A stretch of 64,000 bases of DNA from Alteromonas sp. BMJM2 (GCF_027257845.1 NZ_JAPVOT010000004.1:1-64000); one strand, 5' to 3'; numbered from the stretch's first letter, positions 9,812 through 20,887 are shown. Numbers and translations are program-made. The notes: generated by a model not told the origin, from the letters alone.

Positions 9812-11094
9812 GGTTTTAACAGACTCATCATATGCTGCTTCAATGCCTCATACGTTGCCGGCAAATCTACGGCTAAGCTATCTTCTCCCGCCACATCAGC
9901 AAGGGGCTTAGGTAAGCTAATCGGGTTTCCTAACACGTTTTCTACCGTCTCGCGGAATTTCGCAGGGTGAGCAGTACCTAGGAAAAGGCCAATTTCGCCC
10001 TCCTCCAAATCGTGACTCACTGCGCGATAAGCAATAGCCGCATGAGGCTCACTCGTGTAGCCCTGCTGTGCTAATTGACGCATAGCAAGCTGAGTGTACT
10101 CTTCGTCAACCATCTCGCCCTTTAAGCACGCTTTGTCGATATAACCACGCTCGATAAGCGCTTCAATGCGGGGCCAATTATTTGGCTGACTTACGTCCAT
10201 GGCATTGGAGATAGTCGCCACTGTTGGATTAGGATCCCATTCTCCCGTCTTCAAATAACGTGGAACGGTATCATTGAGGTTTGTCGCAGCAATAAAGCGC
10301 TTAATGGGCAGACCCATCGCTTTAGCAATCATACCTGCAGTTAAGTTACCAAAGTTACCGCTAGGTACTGAAATAACGACCTGGTCACGCTTTTCTTTTG
10401 GTAACTGGCTTATCGCCTCAAAGTAGTAGCACACTTGAGCCAATAAACGGCTGATGTTGATTGAATTAGCAGAGTTTAGGTGCAGGCCTTCGCGTACATC
10501 AGGGTCGTCAAATGCCGATTTAACCAAGGATTGGCAAGCATCAAAATCGGCTTCAATAGCAACCGTGTGAATATTGCCGCCTAACGTAGTGAATAGCTTT
10601 TCTTGTAGCTTGCTGATTTTTCCCTTTGGAAAAAGAATAACCACGTTAATATTTTCAATACCGTGGAATGCATGAGCTACGGCAGCACCAGTATCACCTG
10701 ATGTTGCGGTTAAAATAGTTATCGGCTTACCTTCACTGATACGAGATAATGTTTGCGCCATAAAGCGCCCGCCGAAATCTTTAAATGCCAGCGTAGGGCC
10801 GTGGAAAAGCTCAAGTGAATAAACATTGTCATTGACTTGCTCAACCGGTGCGCCAAATGAGAAGGCCGTCTCAACGATGGCATTTAGCTCGCCTTCAGCT
10901 AATTCATCACCAATAAGGGTACGAAGTACTTCAATGCTGCGTTCAACAAAGGGCTTTTCCAATAGTCCATCAATATCGGATAAGGCTGGAATTTTCTCTG
11001 GAAAATACAGTCCCTGATTTTTGCCCAAGCCGCGTTTTACCGCTTCTGCAAAGCTTGCCGTATCTGATGAATCTTTTAAATTTACCAATTCCAC
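9808..11094 (-). CDS. thrC: Threonine synthase
   Basis: 428 residues (same as E. coli). A PLP enzyme converting O-phosphohomoserine to threonine, last step of the pathway. The PLP lysine is K105 in [14 protein letters not shown]; the phosphate-binding [13 protein letters not shown] stretch is near 235. Third structural gene of thrABC, 102 bases after thrB, and its stop overlaps the start of ung. Confidence 0.97.
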   Translation of the reverse strand: MELVNLKDSSDTASFAEAVKRGLGKNQGLYFPEKIPALSDIDGLLEKPFVERSIEVLRTLIGDELAEGELNAIVETAFSFGAPVEQVNDNVYSLELFHGPTLAFKDFGGRFMAQTLSRISEGKPITILTATSGDTGAAVAHAFHGIENINVVILFPKGKISKLQEKLFTTLGGNIHTVAIEADFDACQSLVKSAFDDPDVREGLHLNSANSINISRLLAQVCYYFEAISQLPKEKRDQVVISVPSGNFGNLTAGMIAKAMGLPIKRFIAATNLNDTVPRYLKTGEWDPNPTVATISNAMDVSQPNNWPRIEALIERGYIDKACLKGEMVDEEYTQLAMRQLAQQGYTSEPHAAIAYRAVSHDLEEGEIGLFLGTAHPAKFRETVENVLGNPISLPKPLADVAGEDSLAVDLPATYEALKQHMMSLLKP

Positions 11095-11196
11095 TTTTAT
11101 TTACCTTCTTTAATTCTTACCACGCCCATGCAGGCTTTGTGTCAGTCATCTTTGAGACTGTTTGCCCTTTTTGGGTTTAAGCTTTGCGCTATTGTA

Positions 11197-12147
11197 TCAG
11201 GCCTTTGATACTAGCGTCCCGAGCTTTGGAATTTGACATACATGGCTAAAACCATCGTCATTTTGCACATAATTTTTATCTAAGTAAGCTGCAATTTTTT
11301 CAGCTTGAGTTTGGCTATTACATACCGCAAATACAGTAGGTCCAGACCCCGAAATTCCAAACGCTAATGCGCCTTCACGCTCACTGAATGCACGCGCTTC
11401 ATCAAAACCTGGCAACAATGATTTTCTGTACGGTTCAGCAATCACATCTTTCATTACTGAGGCCGCCAGAGAGAATGCTTTTGAATGCAATGCGTGAACA
11501 AACACGCCTAGCTGACGACCGAAGGTCAGTGCAGTAGCCATGTCCACCTGCTTGGGCAATATATCTCTAGCCGCCGCCGTCGATACACTGATACCAGAAT
11601 AACAAATAGCATAGTACCACTGGTCATTAAGCGGCAGCGATAACGTTACCGGCGATGGTGAGCCGGTCATTAACGTCATACCGCCAAGAAAGCACGGCGC
11701 CACATTATCGTAATGAATACTGCCGCTAATCTGCCCCTCTAACTCCCCCATCATCGTTAACAAGGTATCGTTGTCGAAAGGATTGTCAAAGAACGCATTT
11801 AAAGCGGCAAAGGCAGCCACAATTGAGCTCGCGCTTGAGCCCAATCCACTACCTATGGGCAGGTTTTTATGCAGCGTAATAGCGACAGGTGATACCGCTT
11901 TGTCGTCATTCAACATTTTTTCGCAAAAATAATGATAGCATTTTGTCACTATATTGCTGTCGGCATCACCGGGTAGTTTGTGCGCAAAAGCACCAATGGT
12001 TTCAAGTGAAAAATGCGCCGCTTCTTTAACTTCTACCTCATCACCGAGTCTTGTGCCATCCACCGGCGCAAGTGCAGCACCAAGGACATCAAAGCCCAAA
12101 CTAACATTACCAATTGAGGCCGGCGCATAGGCACGTATTGCTTTCAT
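11197..12147 (-). CDS. thrB: Homoserine kinase
   Basis: 316 residues from the ATG at 12147 (MKAIRAYAPASIGNVSLGFDVLGAAL), which aligns with the family N-terminus and has AGGA about 8 bases ahead. A GTG seven codons upstream is open but unneeded. GHMP-kinase phosphate loop LPIGSGLGSSASSIVAA near residue 90 and the C-terminal motif AFGISGSGPTVFAV are present. Phosphorylates homoserine with ATP. 33 bases after thrA. Confidence 0.97.
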   Translation of the reverse strand: MKAIRAYAPASIGNVSLGFDVLGAALAPVDGTRLGDEVEVKEAAHFSLETIGAFAHKLPGDADSNIVTKCYHYFCEKMLNDDKAVSPVAITLHKNLPIGSGLGSSASSIVAAFAALNAFFDNPFDNDTLLTMMGELEGQISGSIHYDNVAPCFLGGMTLMTGSPSPVTLSLPLNDQWYYAICYSGISVSTAAARDILPKQVDMATALTFGRQLGVFVHALHSKAFSLAASVMKDVIAEPYRKSLLPGFDEARAFSEREGALAFGISGSGPTVFAVCNSQTQAEKIAAYLDKNYVQNDDGFSHVCQIPKLGTLVSKA

Positions 12148-12180
12148 ATTCGTATTCCTGCTTATCACTTCTCTATACGC

Positions 12181-14646
12181 TTAGTACGCCATTTGTTTCC
12201 AAGGCATCGTTCGTAGAATATCTGCAAACACACCGGCCGCAGTTACTGTACCGCCGGCGCCGTAGCCGCGTATTACATAAGGAATAGGATTGTAATAATC
12301 GCTATTGATGGCCAATGCATTTTCGCCATCTTTCACTTGAGACAGTGGATTGCTTGGTGATACTGCTTCAATACTTACCTTGCACTTGCCATCTTCTATG
12401 CTGCCAATGTAACGCAGTACTTTGCCTTCTGATTTAGCATCTTCAACACGCGCTGCAAACGCCTCATCAAGGTCTGGTAGTTGAGTCATAAACTCATCAA
12501 CCGAGCATTTTTCTGCAAAGCCTGGCGGCAAAACAGATTCAATCTCAATGTCAGACAGCTCTAACGCAAGGTCTGCTTCACGGGCCATAATTAAAAGCTT
12601 GCGTGCTACATCCATACCACTTAAGTCGTCACGGGGGTCTGGCTCAGTAAAGCCGTTTTGCTTAGCGGTTTCAGTAGCCTGAGAAAGCGTCATACCTTCG
12701 TCCAGTTTCCCAAAAACATAGGATAAACTGCCAGAAAGTATGCCCTCAAAACGATGTAGCACATCGCCAGCGCTAAATAGCTTTTGAAGGTTATCGATAA
12801 CCGGTAGGCCAGCCCCTACGGTCGTTTCATAAAGGTATTGACGGTTGGTCGCTTGAGCCGTTTTTTTAAGCTTGCGGTAATATTCCATGGCTGAGGTATT
12901 CGCCTTTTTGTTTGGCGTTACCACGTGGAACCCGCTTTCCATCATGTCTACATATTGATTGGCAATAGCTTCATGACTAGTGCAATCCACAATTACTGGG
13001 TTAACTAAACTATTGTCATTCACAAACTGATCTAGGCGTTCAACACTCAATCCTTCGCGGGCAGACTCTAGTGCTGCTTTCCAATCACCGTTTAAGTCAA
13101 TACCTTGGCTATTAAGTAATAACTTGCGGCTATTTGCCATACCGTATACGCGTAGCTGTATGTTGCGAGCAAGCAGCGAAGGCTGCTGTTTCGCAATTTG
13201 TGCTAACAGTTCGCTACCCACATTACCGCAGCCTACAAGGAATACATCGATAGTATGTCTGTTAGAAAAAAAGTTTTGATGAATAATCTTCACCGCCTTT
13301 TTCGCTCGCTTAGTTTCGATAACGGTAGAGATAGAGCGTTCAGATGAACCCTGCGCTATTGCTACATTATTCACTCGTGCTTGCGCTAGTGAATTAAAGA
13401 AACGAGCCGCAAGCCCCTTGGTTTGACGCATACCGTCGCCCACTAGCGTTACGATGGCAAGATCGTTGCGCACTTCAATTGGGTCAAGTAATTGATTTTG
13501 TAACTCTAGCGCAAACGCATCTTCAAGCAAGTTTAGTGCTTTATTAGCGTCTTTACTCTGTATACAAAAGCTAATGGAGTATTCAGAAGACGACTGGGTA
13601 ATAAGGCTGATTGAGATATTGGCGTTCGACATAACTTCGAATACGCGACTTGCCATTCCCACCATGCCTTTAAGGCCAGGTCCCGCCACGTTAAACATAG
13701 TGACATTATCAAGCTGCGATATGCCTTTAACCGATGTCCATTTCTCGCTTTTCTCATTGCTGATAAGCGTTCCAGGAGCCGCCGGATTAAGGGTATTTCG
13801 AATAAGGCACGGTATATGATGCTGAGCAATAGGGCCTATTGTTTTTGGGTGCAGAACTTTTGCGCCGAAATAGGATAACTCCATGGCTTCTTGATAGGTG
13901 AGTTTATCAAGTAGTACTGCGCCCTCAACCTGATTCGGATCCGCATTGTAAACGCCGTCTACATCAGTCCAAATTTCGCAGCAGCTTGCGTCGATACACG
14001 CGGCTAGAATAGCCGCAGAGTAATCAGAACCATTTCGACCTAGGGTGACTTTTTGCCCTTCTTCGTTTGCGGCTACAAACCCTGGCATGATAAGAAACTC
14101 ACTGCCATCAACAGGAACGTCAGTAAATCGTGCCTTACTAAGCGACACATCGGCAATGCTATCTAAGTACTCGCCATCAGCCAGAATATATTTTACGGGG
14201 TCAATAATTCGATTAGTCACGCCCTTTGCAGTAAGAATGGCACCAAAAAGCGTTACCGATATATACTCACCAATACTTAAAATGCCCGCGGCCACATTAT
14301 CAGGCGCTACACCTAGCAAACTAATGCCCTGTAGATGTTTTTTCAATACTGCAAGCTGGCTGTCGATAAAAGCGATAACTCGGTTGTATTCAAACCCGTT
14401 TAATTCATCATTTAAGCTATTAGCGATACCGGTCACTGTGTCGTTTAGCTTATCAAGAAGCGGCTGAAAATCTTCGCCACCGGCTGCTTGTTCGCACAAT
14501 AATGAGAGCGCATTCGTTACGCCTTTTGGGGCCGAGAGAACAACGGCAGCACCGTCGGTCTGGTGAGTATCCATGCTAATCTCTGTAACGCGTAAATATC
14601 GCGGTGCATCGGCTAGAGAAGACCCTCCAAACTTTAAGACTTTCAT
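12181..14646 (-). CDS. thrA: Bifunctional aspartokinase I / homoserine dehydrogenase I
   Basis: 821 residues (E. coli ThrA 820). N-terminal aspartokinase (KFGGSSLADAPRYLRV; LGRNGSDYSAAILAACI near 205), two central ACT-like regulatory segments (about 315-465), then homoserine dehydrogenase (NAD(P) motif VFLVGCGNVGSELL near 470; EGILSGSLSYVFGKL near 640). It performs the first and third steps from aspartate to threonine and in the family is feedback-inhibited by threonine. AAGGAG precedes the ATG. First structural gene after the attenuator. Confidence 0.98.
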   Translation of the reverse strand: MKVLKFGGSSLADAPRYLRVTEISMDTHQTDGAAVVLSAPKGVTNALSLLCEQAAGGEDFQPLLDKLNDTVTGIANSLNDELNGFEYNRVIAFIDSQLAVLKKHLQGISLLGVAPDNVAAGILSIGEYISVTLFGAILTAKGVTNRIIDPVKYILADGEYLDSIADVSLSKARFTDVPVDGSEFLIMPGFVAANEEGQKVTLGRNGSDYSAAILAACIDASCCEIWTDVDGVYNADPNQVEGAVLLDKLTYQEAMELSYFGAKVLHPKTIGPIAQHHIPCLIRNTLNPAAPGTLISNEKSEKWTSVKGISQLDNVTMFNVAGPGLKGMVGMASRVFEVMSNANISISLITQSSSEYSISFCIQSKDANKALNLLEDAFALELQNQLLDPIEVRNDLAIVTLVGDGMRQTKGLAARFFNSLAQARVNNVAIAQGSSERSISTVIETKRAKKAVKIIHQNFFSNRHTIDVFLVGCGNVGSELLAQIAKQQPSLLARNIQLRVYGMANSRKLLLNSQGIDLNGDWKAALESAREGLSVERLDQFVNDNSLVNPVIVDCTSHEAIANQYVDMMESGFHVVTPNKKANTSAMEYYRKLKKTAQATNRQYLYETTVGAGLPVIDNLQKLFSAGDVLHRFEGILSGSLSYVFGKLDEGMTLSQATETAKQNGFTEPDPRDDLSGMDVARKLLIMAREADLALELSDIEIESVLPPGFAEKCSVDEFMTQLPDLDEAFAARVEDAKSEGKVLRYIGSIEDGKCKVSIEAVSPSNPLSQVKDGENALAINSDYYNPIPYVIRGYGAGGTVTAAGVFADILRTMPWKQMAY

Positions 14647-14684
14647 ATGCTACTCCTTAAGGTTGCGCATGCTAAAACGTATAT

Positions 14685-14716
14685 AAAAAAAAACCCGCTC
14701 TGTTTGAGGCGGGCTT
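14685..14716 (-). terminator. thr operon attenuator terminator
   Basis: On the minus strand CCCGCCTC (14713-14706), loop AAACA, GAGCGGG (14700-14694) form a stem with one bulged C, followed by nine T. It lies between the Thr/Ile-rich leader peptide and thrA. A competing upstream pair, ATTCGCAC (complement of 14786-14793) with GTGCGAAT (complement of 14733-14740), could form the ribosome-sensitive alternative fold. Confidence 0.88.
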
Positions 14717-14739
14717 TCGTTGTCTTTTGCTTATTCGCA

Positions 14740-14811
14740 CTAGTCACCGACCGCCCTACTTGAGGTGGTAATTAACATGGTCATGGTGCGAATCGCTAGA
14801 ATCTGTTTCAT
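14740..14811 (-). CDS. thrL: thr operon leader peptide
   Basis: A 23-residue reading frame beginning MKQILAIRTMTMLITT and ending at TAG 14742-14740. Four Thr and three Ile fall within the first 16 codons, the two amino acids that control the E. coli thr attenuator, and an intrinsic terminator follows 24 bases later, before thrA. Ribosome stalling at Thr or Ile codons would favour the antiterminated form. No good Shine-Dalgarno is visible before the ATG. A TTGACA (complement of 14841-14846) could be a -35, but the matching -10 is poor. Confidence 0.85.
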   Translation of the reverse strand: MKQILAIRTMTMLITTSSRAVGD

Positions 14812-14827
14812 GGGTTCAATTTGCCGT

Positions 14828-14839
14828 ATAGACGTCTAT
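14828..14839. promoter_or_regulatory. Perfect 12-bp palindrome upstream of thrL
   Basis: ATAGACGTCTAT lies 17-28 bases before the thrL ATG, directly downstream of TTGACA on the minus strand. A symmetric site in this position could be a repressor target. There is no other evidence. Confidence 0.3.
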
Positions 14840-14937
14840 CTGTCAACCGCAGTTTTCACCACACTGTATTGCATAAAACGCAACACTCTAGACAAAACGT
14901 TTCTTTTTTGAATATAAAAAGCCGATTATGGTTATCA

Positions 14938-15816
14938 TTAGCTGTCATCTGCAAGGTTTTCGGACAAAAAATCGACAAGAAGTCTAATTTTAGGTGCCAC
15001 ATTGCGGTTAGAGGGGAACACTGCCCAGATGGCTTCTTGCTTATCTTTATAATCTGGTAAGACCTCTATGAGACGCCCCTCGGTGATGGCATCTCTCACG
15101 TAAAAGCCGGGAAGCTGTGTTAACCCCAGTCCATTAAGTGCAGCAGCTTTAAGTGCATTGCCACTATTATACCGCACGCGACCATTTACATTTAGGGTGT
15201 GAACCTGTTGATTAATAAGAAAGCGCCATTGGGGCTGAGAACCTACCAGCAAACTGTGTTGCTTTAAGTCTTCAAGCGTTTCTGGCATCGATGTGCTTTT
15301 GAGGTATTCTCGACTGCCGCACACGTACAACTGGCGTGTAGCCAACTTTTTAGCAATCAGCGAGGAGTCTTCAAGTTTGCCGATACGTATTGCTAAGTCG
15401 AGTCCCTGCTCAATAATATCCAATTTCTCGTTGGAAAACGTGCACTGCACACTGATGCCGGAATAGGTAGCTAGAAATTTGTTCAATAAGGGCGCTATGA
15501 ATGCTTCACCAAAAGCTACTGGCGCGGTCAACTTAATGAGCCCCTGTGGAGATTGTTGCAGCGCACTTACCGTTAGCTGTGCGTTTTCGAGCATGGTTAA
15601 CGCCGGATTAGTTTGCTCAAAATAAAGCGAACCCGCCTCGGTTAGCGATACACTGCGCGTTGTTCTCTGCAGTAGCTTTACCCCAAGTCGCTTCTCTAGT
15701 GCAGCAACTTTTCGACTGATTTGTGCCACTGAAGTATCTAGCTTGTTTGCCGCGCCGGTAAAATTACCCACGTTAGCGACATTACAGAATTCAACAATAC
15801 CATCTAGATTTTTCAC
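14938..15816 (-). CDS. LysR-family transcriptional regulator
   Basis: 292 residues. N-terminal winged helix-turn-helix (GNFTGAANKLDTSVAQISRKVAALEKRLGVKLLQRTTR, about 17-53) and a C-terminal periplasmic-binding-like effector domain, the LysR layout. The sequence style (RTTRSVSLTEAGSLYFEQ) fits the CrgA/DsdC-like branch. GTG start with GAGG about 7 bases ahead. It is transcribed divergently from the class III alcohol dehydrogenase, so by the usual LysR logic it may regulate that gene as well as itself. Confidence 0.92.
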   Translation of the reverse strand: MKNLDGIVEFCNVANVGNFTGAANKLDTSVAQISRKVAALEKRLGVKLLQRTTRSVSLTEAGSLYFEQTNPALTMLENAQLTVSALQQSPQGLIKLTAPVAFGEAFIAPLLNKFLATYSGISVQCTFSNEKLDIIEQGLDLAIRIGKLEDSSLIAKKLATRQLYVCGSREYLKSTSMPETLEDLKQHSLLVGSQPQWRFLINQQVHTLNVNGRVRYNSGNALKAAALNGLGLTQLPGFYVRDAITEGRLIEVLPDYKDKQEAIWAVFPSNRNVAPKIRLLVDFLSENLADDS

Positions 15817-17335
<1,519 letters not shown>

Positions 17336-17410
17336 ATCATAGGAATAAGCAGTTCATATAGATAAATAGCTCATAAGAATATGATGCTTTTAAAATAACC
17401 GCTAAAAAAA

Positions 17411-17440
17411 CCCCGTCTTGCTAACAAGGTGGGCTTTTTT
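17411..17440 (+). terminator. Terminator after frmA
   Basis: CCCGTCTTG / CAAGGTGGG stem (two G-U pairs), loop CTAA, then C and six T. 75 bases after the stop codon. Confidence 0.8.
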
Positions 17441-17579
17441 ATTGCACAACACTAGGCAAAATAACCACTGATTTTCACAATGTGTTACGAATTGAAAAAG
17501 AGATTTTAATCACGTTTTTAGCTGTTACTGCGTATTCATGCCATAGTATTGATAACGCATTAATCGTGTAGGAAAGTTT

Positions 17580-18260
17580 ATGAACTTGGTTACAGTTAAA
17601 AAAACGATGTCTTATTTATCAGCTCCGTCTTTGCAGAGGCTACCGTTTCAAAAAGCGTCGATGTTGGCAGTGTCTTTATTTGCTTTAGCGTCCTTAGGGA
17701 CTAACCCACCCGCCATGGCTACAGCTCAACAGCAGAGTGAAGAAAATCAGCAAGTTAATAGTTTAACGTCGTTGACCAACTTACAAAACAATAACGACTT
17801 CATGGTCTCCTCTGGATTACCTGCTAAAGCCCATTTAGCGCTGCTAAAAGAAGATGGCGTTGCCTATGTTGTCGACCTGATCCCAGGCGATCGCTCTCAG
17901 GAGATTATGAATACTGCTGAGTTGGGATTAAGCTACTTCAACGTTCCCGTTGAATGGGAAAAGCCGGTGCTCAGTGATTTTTTAAACTACTCTGCGTTTA
18001 TGCAGCGGGTAGATAAAGGTTCTGAAAAAGTGCTTACCCACTGCAAATTAAACTGGCGCGGCGCCTCATTTACTTACCTTTACAGAGTGAACGTGCTCGG
18101 TGAGGACGAAAATATGGCCAAAAAGGACTTATTAGCCATTTGGCAACCTAATCCAACTTGGTATGCCTTTATGGAAGGCGTAATTGCTCACTACAATGCA
18201 ATAAATAGAACGGATAACGCGATGTCTTTTGATGCGGCTATTCCAAAAACCGAAAGCTAA
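17580..18260 (+). CDS. Exported protein tyrosine phosphatase-like protein, atypical signature loop
   Basis: 226 residues with an N-terminal hydrophobic export signal (about 28-48, ALASLGTNPPAMA). The rest resembles bacterial phosphatase-like proteins: YVVDLIPGDRSQEIMNTAELGL, then a loop HCKLNWRGASFTYLYRV near 155. The loop has C-x4-R instead of the C-x5-R of active tyrosine phosphatases, so catalysis is doubtful. Stand-alone gene after a terminator; no operon partner. Confidence 0.6.
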   Translation: MNLVTVKKTMSYLSAPSLQRLPFQKASMLAVSLFALASLGTNPPAMATAQQQSEENQQVNSLTSLTNLQNNNDFMVSSGLPAKAHLALLKEDGVAYVVDLIPGDRSQEIMNTAELGLSYFNVPVEWEKPVLSDFLNYSAFMQRVDKGSEKVLTHCKLNWRGASFTYLYRVNVLGEDENMAKKDLLAIWQPNPTWYAFMEGVIAHYNAINRTDNAMSFDAAIPKTES

Positions 18261-18367
18261 TAACCGCCTTTAGCTCAGCGATAGCCAATGGCTAAGCCGC
18301 ATATGCAGCTTAGCCATACCCCTGGCTTAGAGCAAAATAACCCATTCTCCCCATCCACTGCATCATC

Positions 18368-18444
18368 ACATATGAAAATTCAAATATGTTTTGATATATA
18401 CGGAATTCCATATACCATAAAAAACATATGAAATAACGTATATG
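18368..18444. promoter_or_regulatory. Candidate ArsR operator cluster upstream of arsR
   Basis: AT-rich stretch with three symmetric sites directly before arsR: CATAT...ATATG at 18368-18387, an 18-bp near-palindrome centred on GGAATTCC at 18397-18414 (one symmetric pair mismatched), and CATATG...TATATG at 18425-18444. ArsR-type repressors bind such sites overlapping their own promoter and release on binding As(III). Confidence 0.55.
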
Positions 18445-18451
18445 AACAATT

Positions 18452-18802
18452 ATGACAGCAACATGTGACTTCTCACCGCTTAGCTTTTTCAAATGCCTAT
18501 CACAAGACAGCCGTCTTAAAACATTGCTGCTATTGAGCTTTGCAGATGAACTCTGCGTGTGTGACTTAACCGATGCACTAAAACTGAGTCAACCTAAGAT
18601 ATCTCGACACCTTGCCGATTTACGCAAATGTGAGCTAGTGGTTGATGAACGCAGAGGTAAGTGGGTTTATTACAGTCTTAATCCTGCCCTACCTATGTGG
18701 GCAAAAAACATCATTACCAACACCGCCCAAGAAAACGAAGAGTACATTAGCGAAGCTAAGGAAAATCTAGCGTGCTGCCAGTCAGTGGGATGCGACGCCT
18801 AA
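18452..18802 (+). CDS. arsR: ArsR-family arsenic-responsive repressor
   Basis: 116 residues, winged helix protein. The metal-sensing motif ELCVCDLTDAL near 30 has the paired cysteines of As(III)-binding ArsR, followed by the recognition helix LSQPKISRHLADLRK. A C-terminal cysteine group (CCQSVGC) is an extra feature. It heads arsR-arsC-acr3, so it likely represses the operon until arsenite is present. No clear Shine-Dalgarno; the start is placed by similarity of length. Confidence 0.93.
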   Translation: MTATCDFSPLSFFKCLSQDSRLKTLLLLSFADELCVCDLTDALKLSQPKISRHLADLRKCELVVDERRGKWVYYSLNPALPMWAKNIITNTAQENEEYISEAKENLACCQSVGCDA

Positions 18803-18855
18803 TCTTACAACACGTTTAATTTCTCATTTATTTTCAACCTATTAGAAGGTTTACC

Positions 18856-19338
18856 ATGAAAATTCTTTATATCTGTACTCATAACCGCTGTCGCAGCGTA
18901 TTATGTGAAGCGATTACCAACGCCGCTTCAGGTCCTCTACAAGCACAAAGTGCAGGCAGCCAGCCCGTTGGTGAAGTTCACCCTCTATCGTTACAATATT
19001 TGGCGGAAAAGGGTTATCGCACAGAGGGTCTTAAAAGTCAGTCTTGGGATGAGTTTGAAGATTATGAAGCAGACCTTGTTATTACTGTGTGCGACTCTGC
19101 TGCCGGCGAAAGCTGCCCGGTATATTTCGGTAAGTCATTGAAAATGCACTGGGGTCTTGAAGATCCATCTAAGTTAGAAGGCAGTGACGAAGATAAAGCC
19201 TTAGCGTTCTACCACACTATCGATATCATTGAGCAGCGCGTTGCCGCACTTGCTGAACTCGCTAAGCGGTCATTATCCGACGAATCGTTTTCACGAGAGC
19301 AACTTAAAAACGCACTCGTAAAATTAGGGGCACGCTAA
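18856..19338 (+). CDS. arsC: Arsenate reductase, low-molecular-weight phosphatase type
   Basis: 160 residues. Begins MKILYICTHNRCRS, the C-x5-R phosphate loop (Cys7-Arg13) of LMW-phosphatase-type arsenate reductases; VITVCDSAAGESCPV near 75 carries further cysteines of the redox relay. Reduces arsenate to arsenite in the cytoplasm for export by the next gene. AGAAGG precedes the ATG. The middle gene of the ars operon. Confidence 0.93.
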   Translation: MKILYICTHNRCRSVLCEAITNAASGPLQAQSAGSQPVGEVHPLSLQYLAEKGYRTEGLKSQSWDEFEDYEADLVITVCDSAAGESCPVYFGKSLKMHWGLEDPSKLEGSDEDKALAFYHTIDIIEQRVAALAELAKRSLSDESFSREQLKNALVKLGAR

Positions 19339-19371
19339 TGATTGAGAGCGCAACACTGGAAGGAGCGTGAT

Positions 19372-20394
19372 ATGGGCTTTTTTGAACGATACCTTTCTGT
19401 ATGGGTTGGGCTATGCATTGCGCTTGGCGTGGGATTTGGCTACGCCGTGCCGCAATTTTTTGAGTCAGTAGCAGCATTAGAATATGCCCATGTAAATTTA
19501 GTGGTAGCAGTGCTTATTTGGTTAATGATTTATCCAATGATGGTACAAATCGACTTTAGCTCAATCAAAGACGTGGGTAAAAAGCCCAAAGGCTTAGTAT
19601 TAACGCTAGCGATTAATTGGCTAATAAAGCCCTTTAGCATGGCCCTACTTGGCTGGCTGTTTTTTAGAGTTATTTTTGCCGATATGGTAGACCCTCAAAC
19701 GGCAACTGAATACATTGCAGGCATGATTTTATTGGGTGTTGCACCCTGTACGGCTATGGTTTTTGTATGGAGCCACCTCACTAAAGGCGATGCTAATTAC
19801 ACGCTAGTGCAAGTGTCCATCAATGACTTGATCATGGTGATTGCGTTTGCACCGCTGACTGCCCTGCTGCTTGGTGTTACTGATATTACCGTTCCGTGGA
19901 ATACTCTATTACTCTCGGTGGCGTTATACGTAGTACTACCACTCATAGCAGGCTTTCTCACTCGAAAACGTATTGAAACGAAAGGGCCGGAGGCTGTTAC
20001 CAAGCTGGTTAATAACTTTAAGCCATTCTCCGTTTGTGGCTTACTGCTTACCATCATAATATTGTTTGGCCTGCAGGCAAAAACCATACTATCTCAGCCT
20101 CAGAATATCGCGCTTATTGCCGTACCTCTGCTTATCCAAACGTATGGCATTTTTGCTATTGCTTATTTTGTCGCGAAGCAAATCAACCTTCCGCACAACG
20201 TCGCCGCTCCGGCGTGTATGATTGGGACGTCGAACTTTTTTGAACTGGCAGTAGCAGTGGCCATCTCAATGTTTGGTTTACACAGTGGTGCTGCGTTGGC
20301 TACGGTGGTAGGCGTGTTGGTAGAGGTTCCCGTGATGCTGTCACTAGTCTGGTTTGCAAATAAAACGCGGCATTGGTTTGATAACCCATCGTAA
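19372..20394 (+). CDS. acr3: ACR3 arsenite efflux permease
   Basis: 340 residues from the ATG at 19372 (GGAAGGAG upstream; an upstream TTG frame is not needed). Inner-membrane transporter of the bile/arsenite/riboflavin superfamily with about 10 hydrophobic segments. Hallmark Acr3 stretches are [39 protein letters not shown] (conserved Cys) and [19 protein letters not shown]. Exports As(III) made by ArsC. Last gene of the operon. Confidence 0.95.
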   Translation: MGFFERYLSVWVGLCIALGVGFGYAVPQFFESVAALEYAHVNLVVAVLIWLMIYPMMVQIDFSSIKDVGKKPKGLVLTLAINWLIKPFSMALLGWLFFRVIFADMVDPQTATEYIAGMILLGVAPCTAMVFVWSHLTKGDANYTLVQVSINDLIMVIAFAPLTALLLGVTDITVPWNTLLLSVALYVVLPLIAGFLTRKRIETKGPEAVTKLVNNFKPFSVCGLLLTIIILFGLQAKTILSQPQNIALIAVPLLIQTYGIFAIAYFVAKQINLPHNVAAPACMIGTSNFFELAVAVAISMFGLHSGAALATVVGVLVEVPVMLSLVWFANKTRHWFDNPS

Positions 20395-20423
20395 ATAGTC
20401 AATGTTAGCGGGCGCTCACACTA

Positions 20424-20467
20424 GGGCGCGTTGATCTTTGCTGTACATTTTAGCAGCGGTCTGTGAG
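20424..20467. repeat. Second copy of the dispersed repeat found at 2.6 kb
   Basis: 44 bases that match the reverse complement of 2628-2671 with only two mismatches (GGGCG[C/T]GTTGATCTTTGC...GCGGTCTGTGAG). Only the right arm is present here; the inverted partner is absent. It lies in the short gap between acr3 and a convergent receiver gene. Confidence 0.8.
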
Positions 20468-20491
20468 GCGGCGTAGCCAAATCCTCAAAAG

Positions 20492-20887
20492 CTAGCCAGC
20501 TAGGGCTTCTTCTTCACCGGTGGTAACGAAGCCAAACTCCCTTAGCACTGACTGTAGACGCGCGGGCTGCAGTGGTTTTTGAACAAAATCAAGAGCGCCT
20601 AACGAAGCGACTTTTCTGTGTATCACTGGCTGAATATCGCCTGACACAACAATAACGAAAGTCTCCAGACCCCTTCGCTTAATTTCCCCTAAAACACTTA
20701 TTCCACCAAGTATAGGCATGGTCAGATCGAGTAACATCAAATCGATAGAGTGATGGGCCAATACCTCAAGGGCATCTACGCCGTTTGACACCTCGTAAGC
20801 ATTTTCAACAAAACCAGCAGGCAGACTTTTTTTCATTATCTTACGCGCCAACGGTGAATCATCGCAAATTAGGACATTGAAACTCAT
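20492..20887 (-). CDS. Single-domain response regulator (CheY-like)
   Basis: 131 residues consisting of a receiver domain only. Acidic pocket D9-D10, phosphoacceptor D54 in LMLLDLTMP, and conserved Lys104 in FVQKPLQP are all present; no output domain. Likely relays phosphate or binds a partner. No kinase gene adjoins it. Convergent with acr3. Confidence 0.88.
   Translation of the reverse strand: MSFNVLICDDSPLARKIMKKSLPAGFVENAYEVSNGVDALEVLAHHSIDLMLLDLTMPILGGISVLGEIKRRGLETFVIVVSGDIQPVIHRKVASLGALDFVQKPLQPARLQSVLREFGFVTTGEEEALAG

Noticed and set aside
14818..14846. TTGACA-type promoter for the thr operon
   Set aside because: The -35 is perfect but the -10 at 17-base spacing (CAAATT) matches poorly and would place the start at the leader ATG; not annotated as a promoter.
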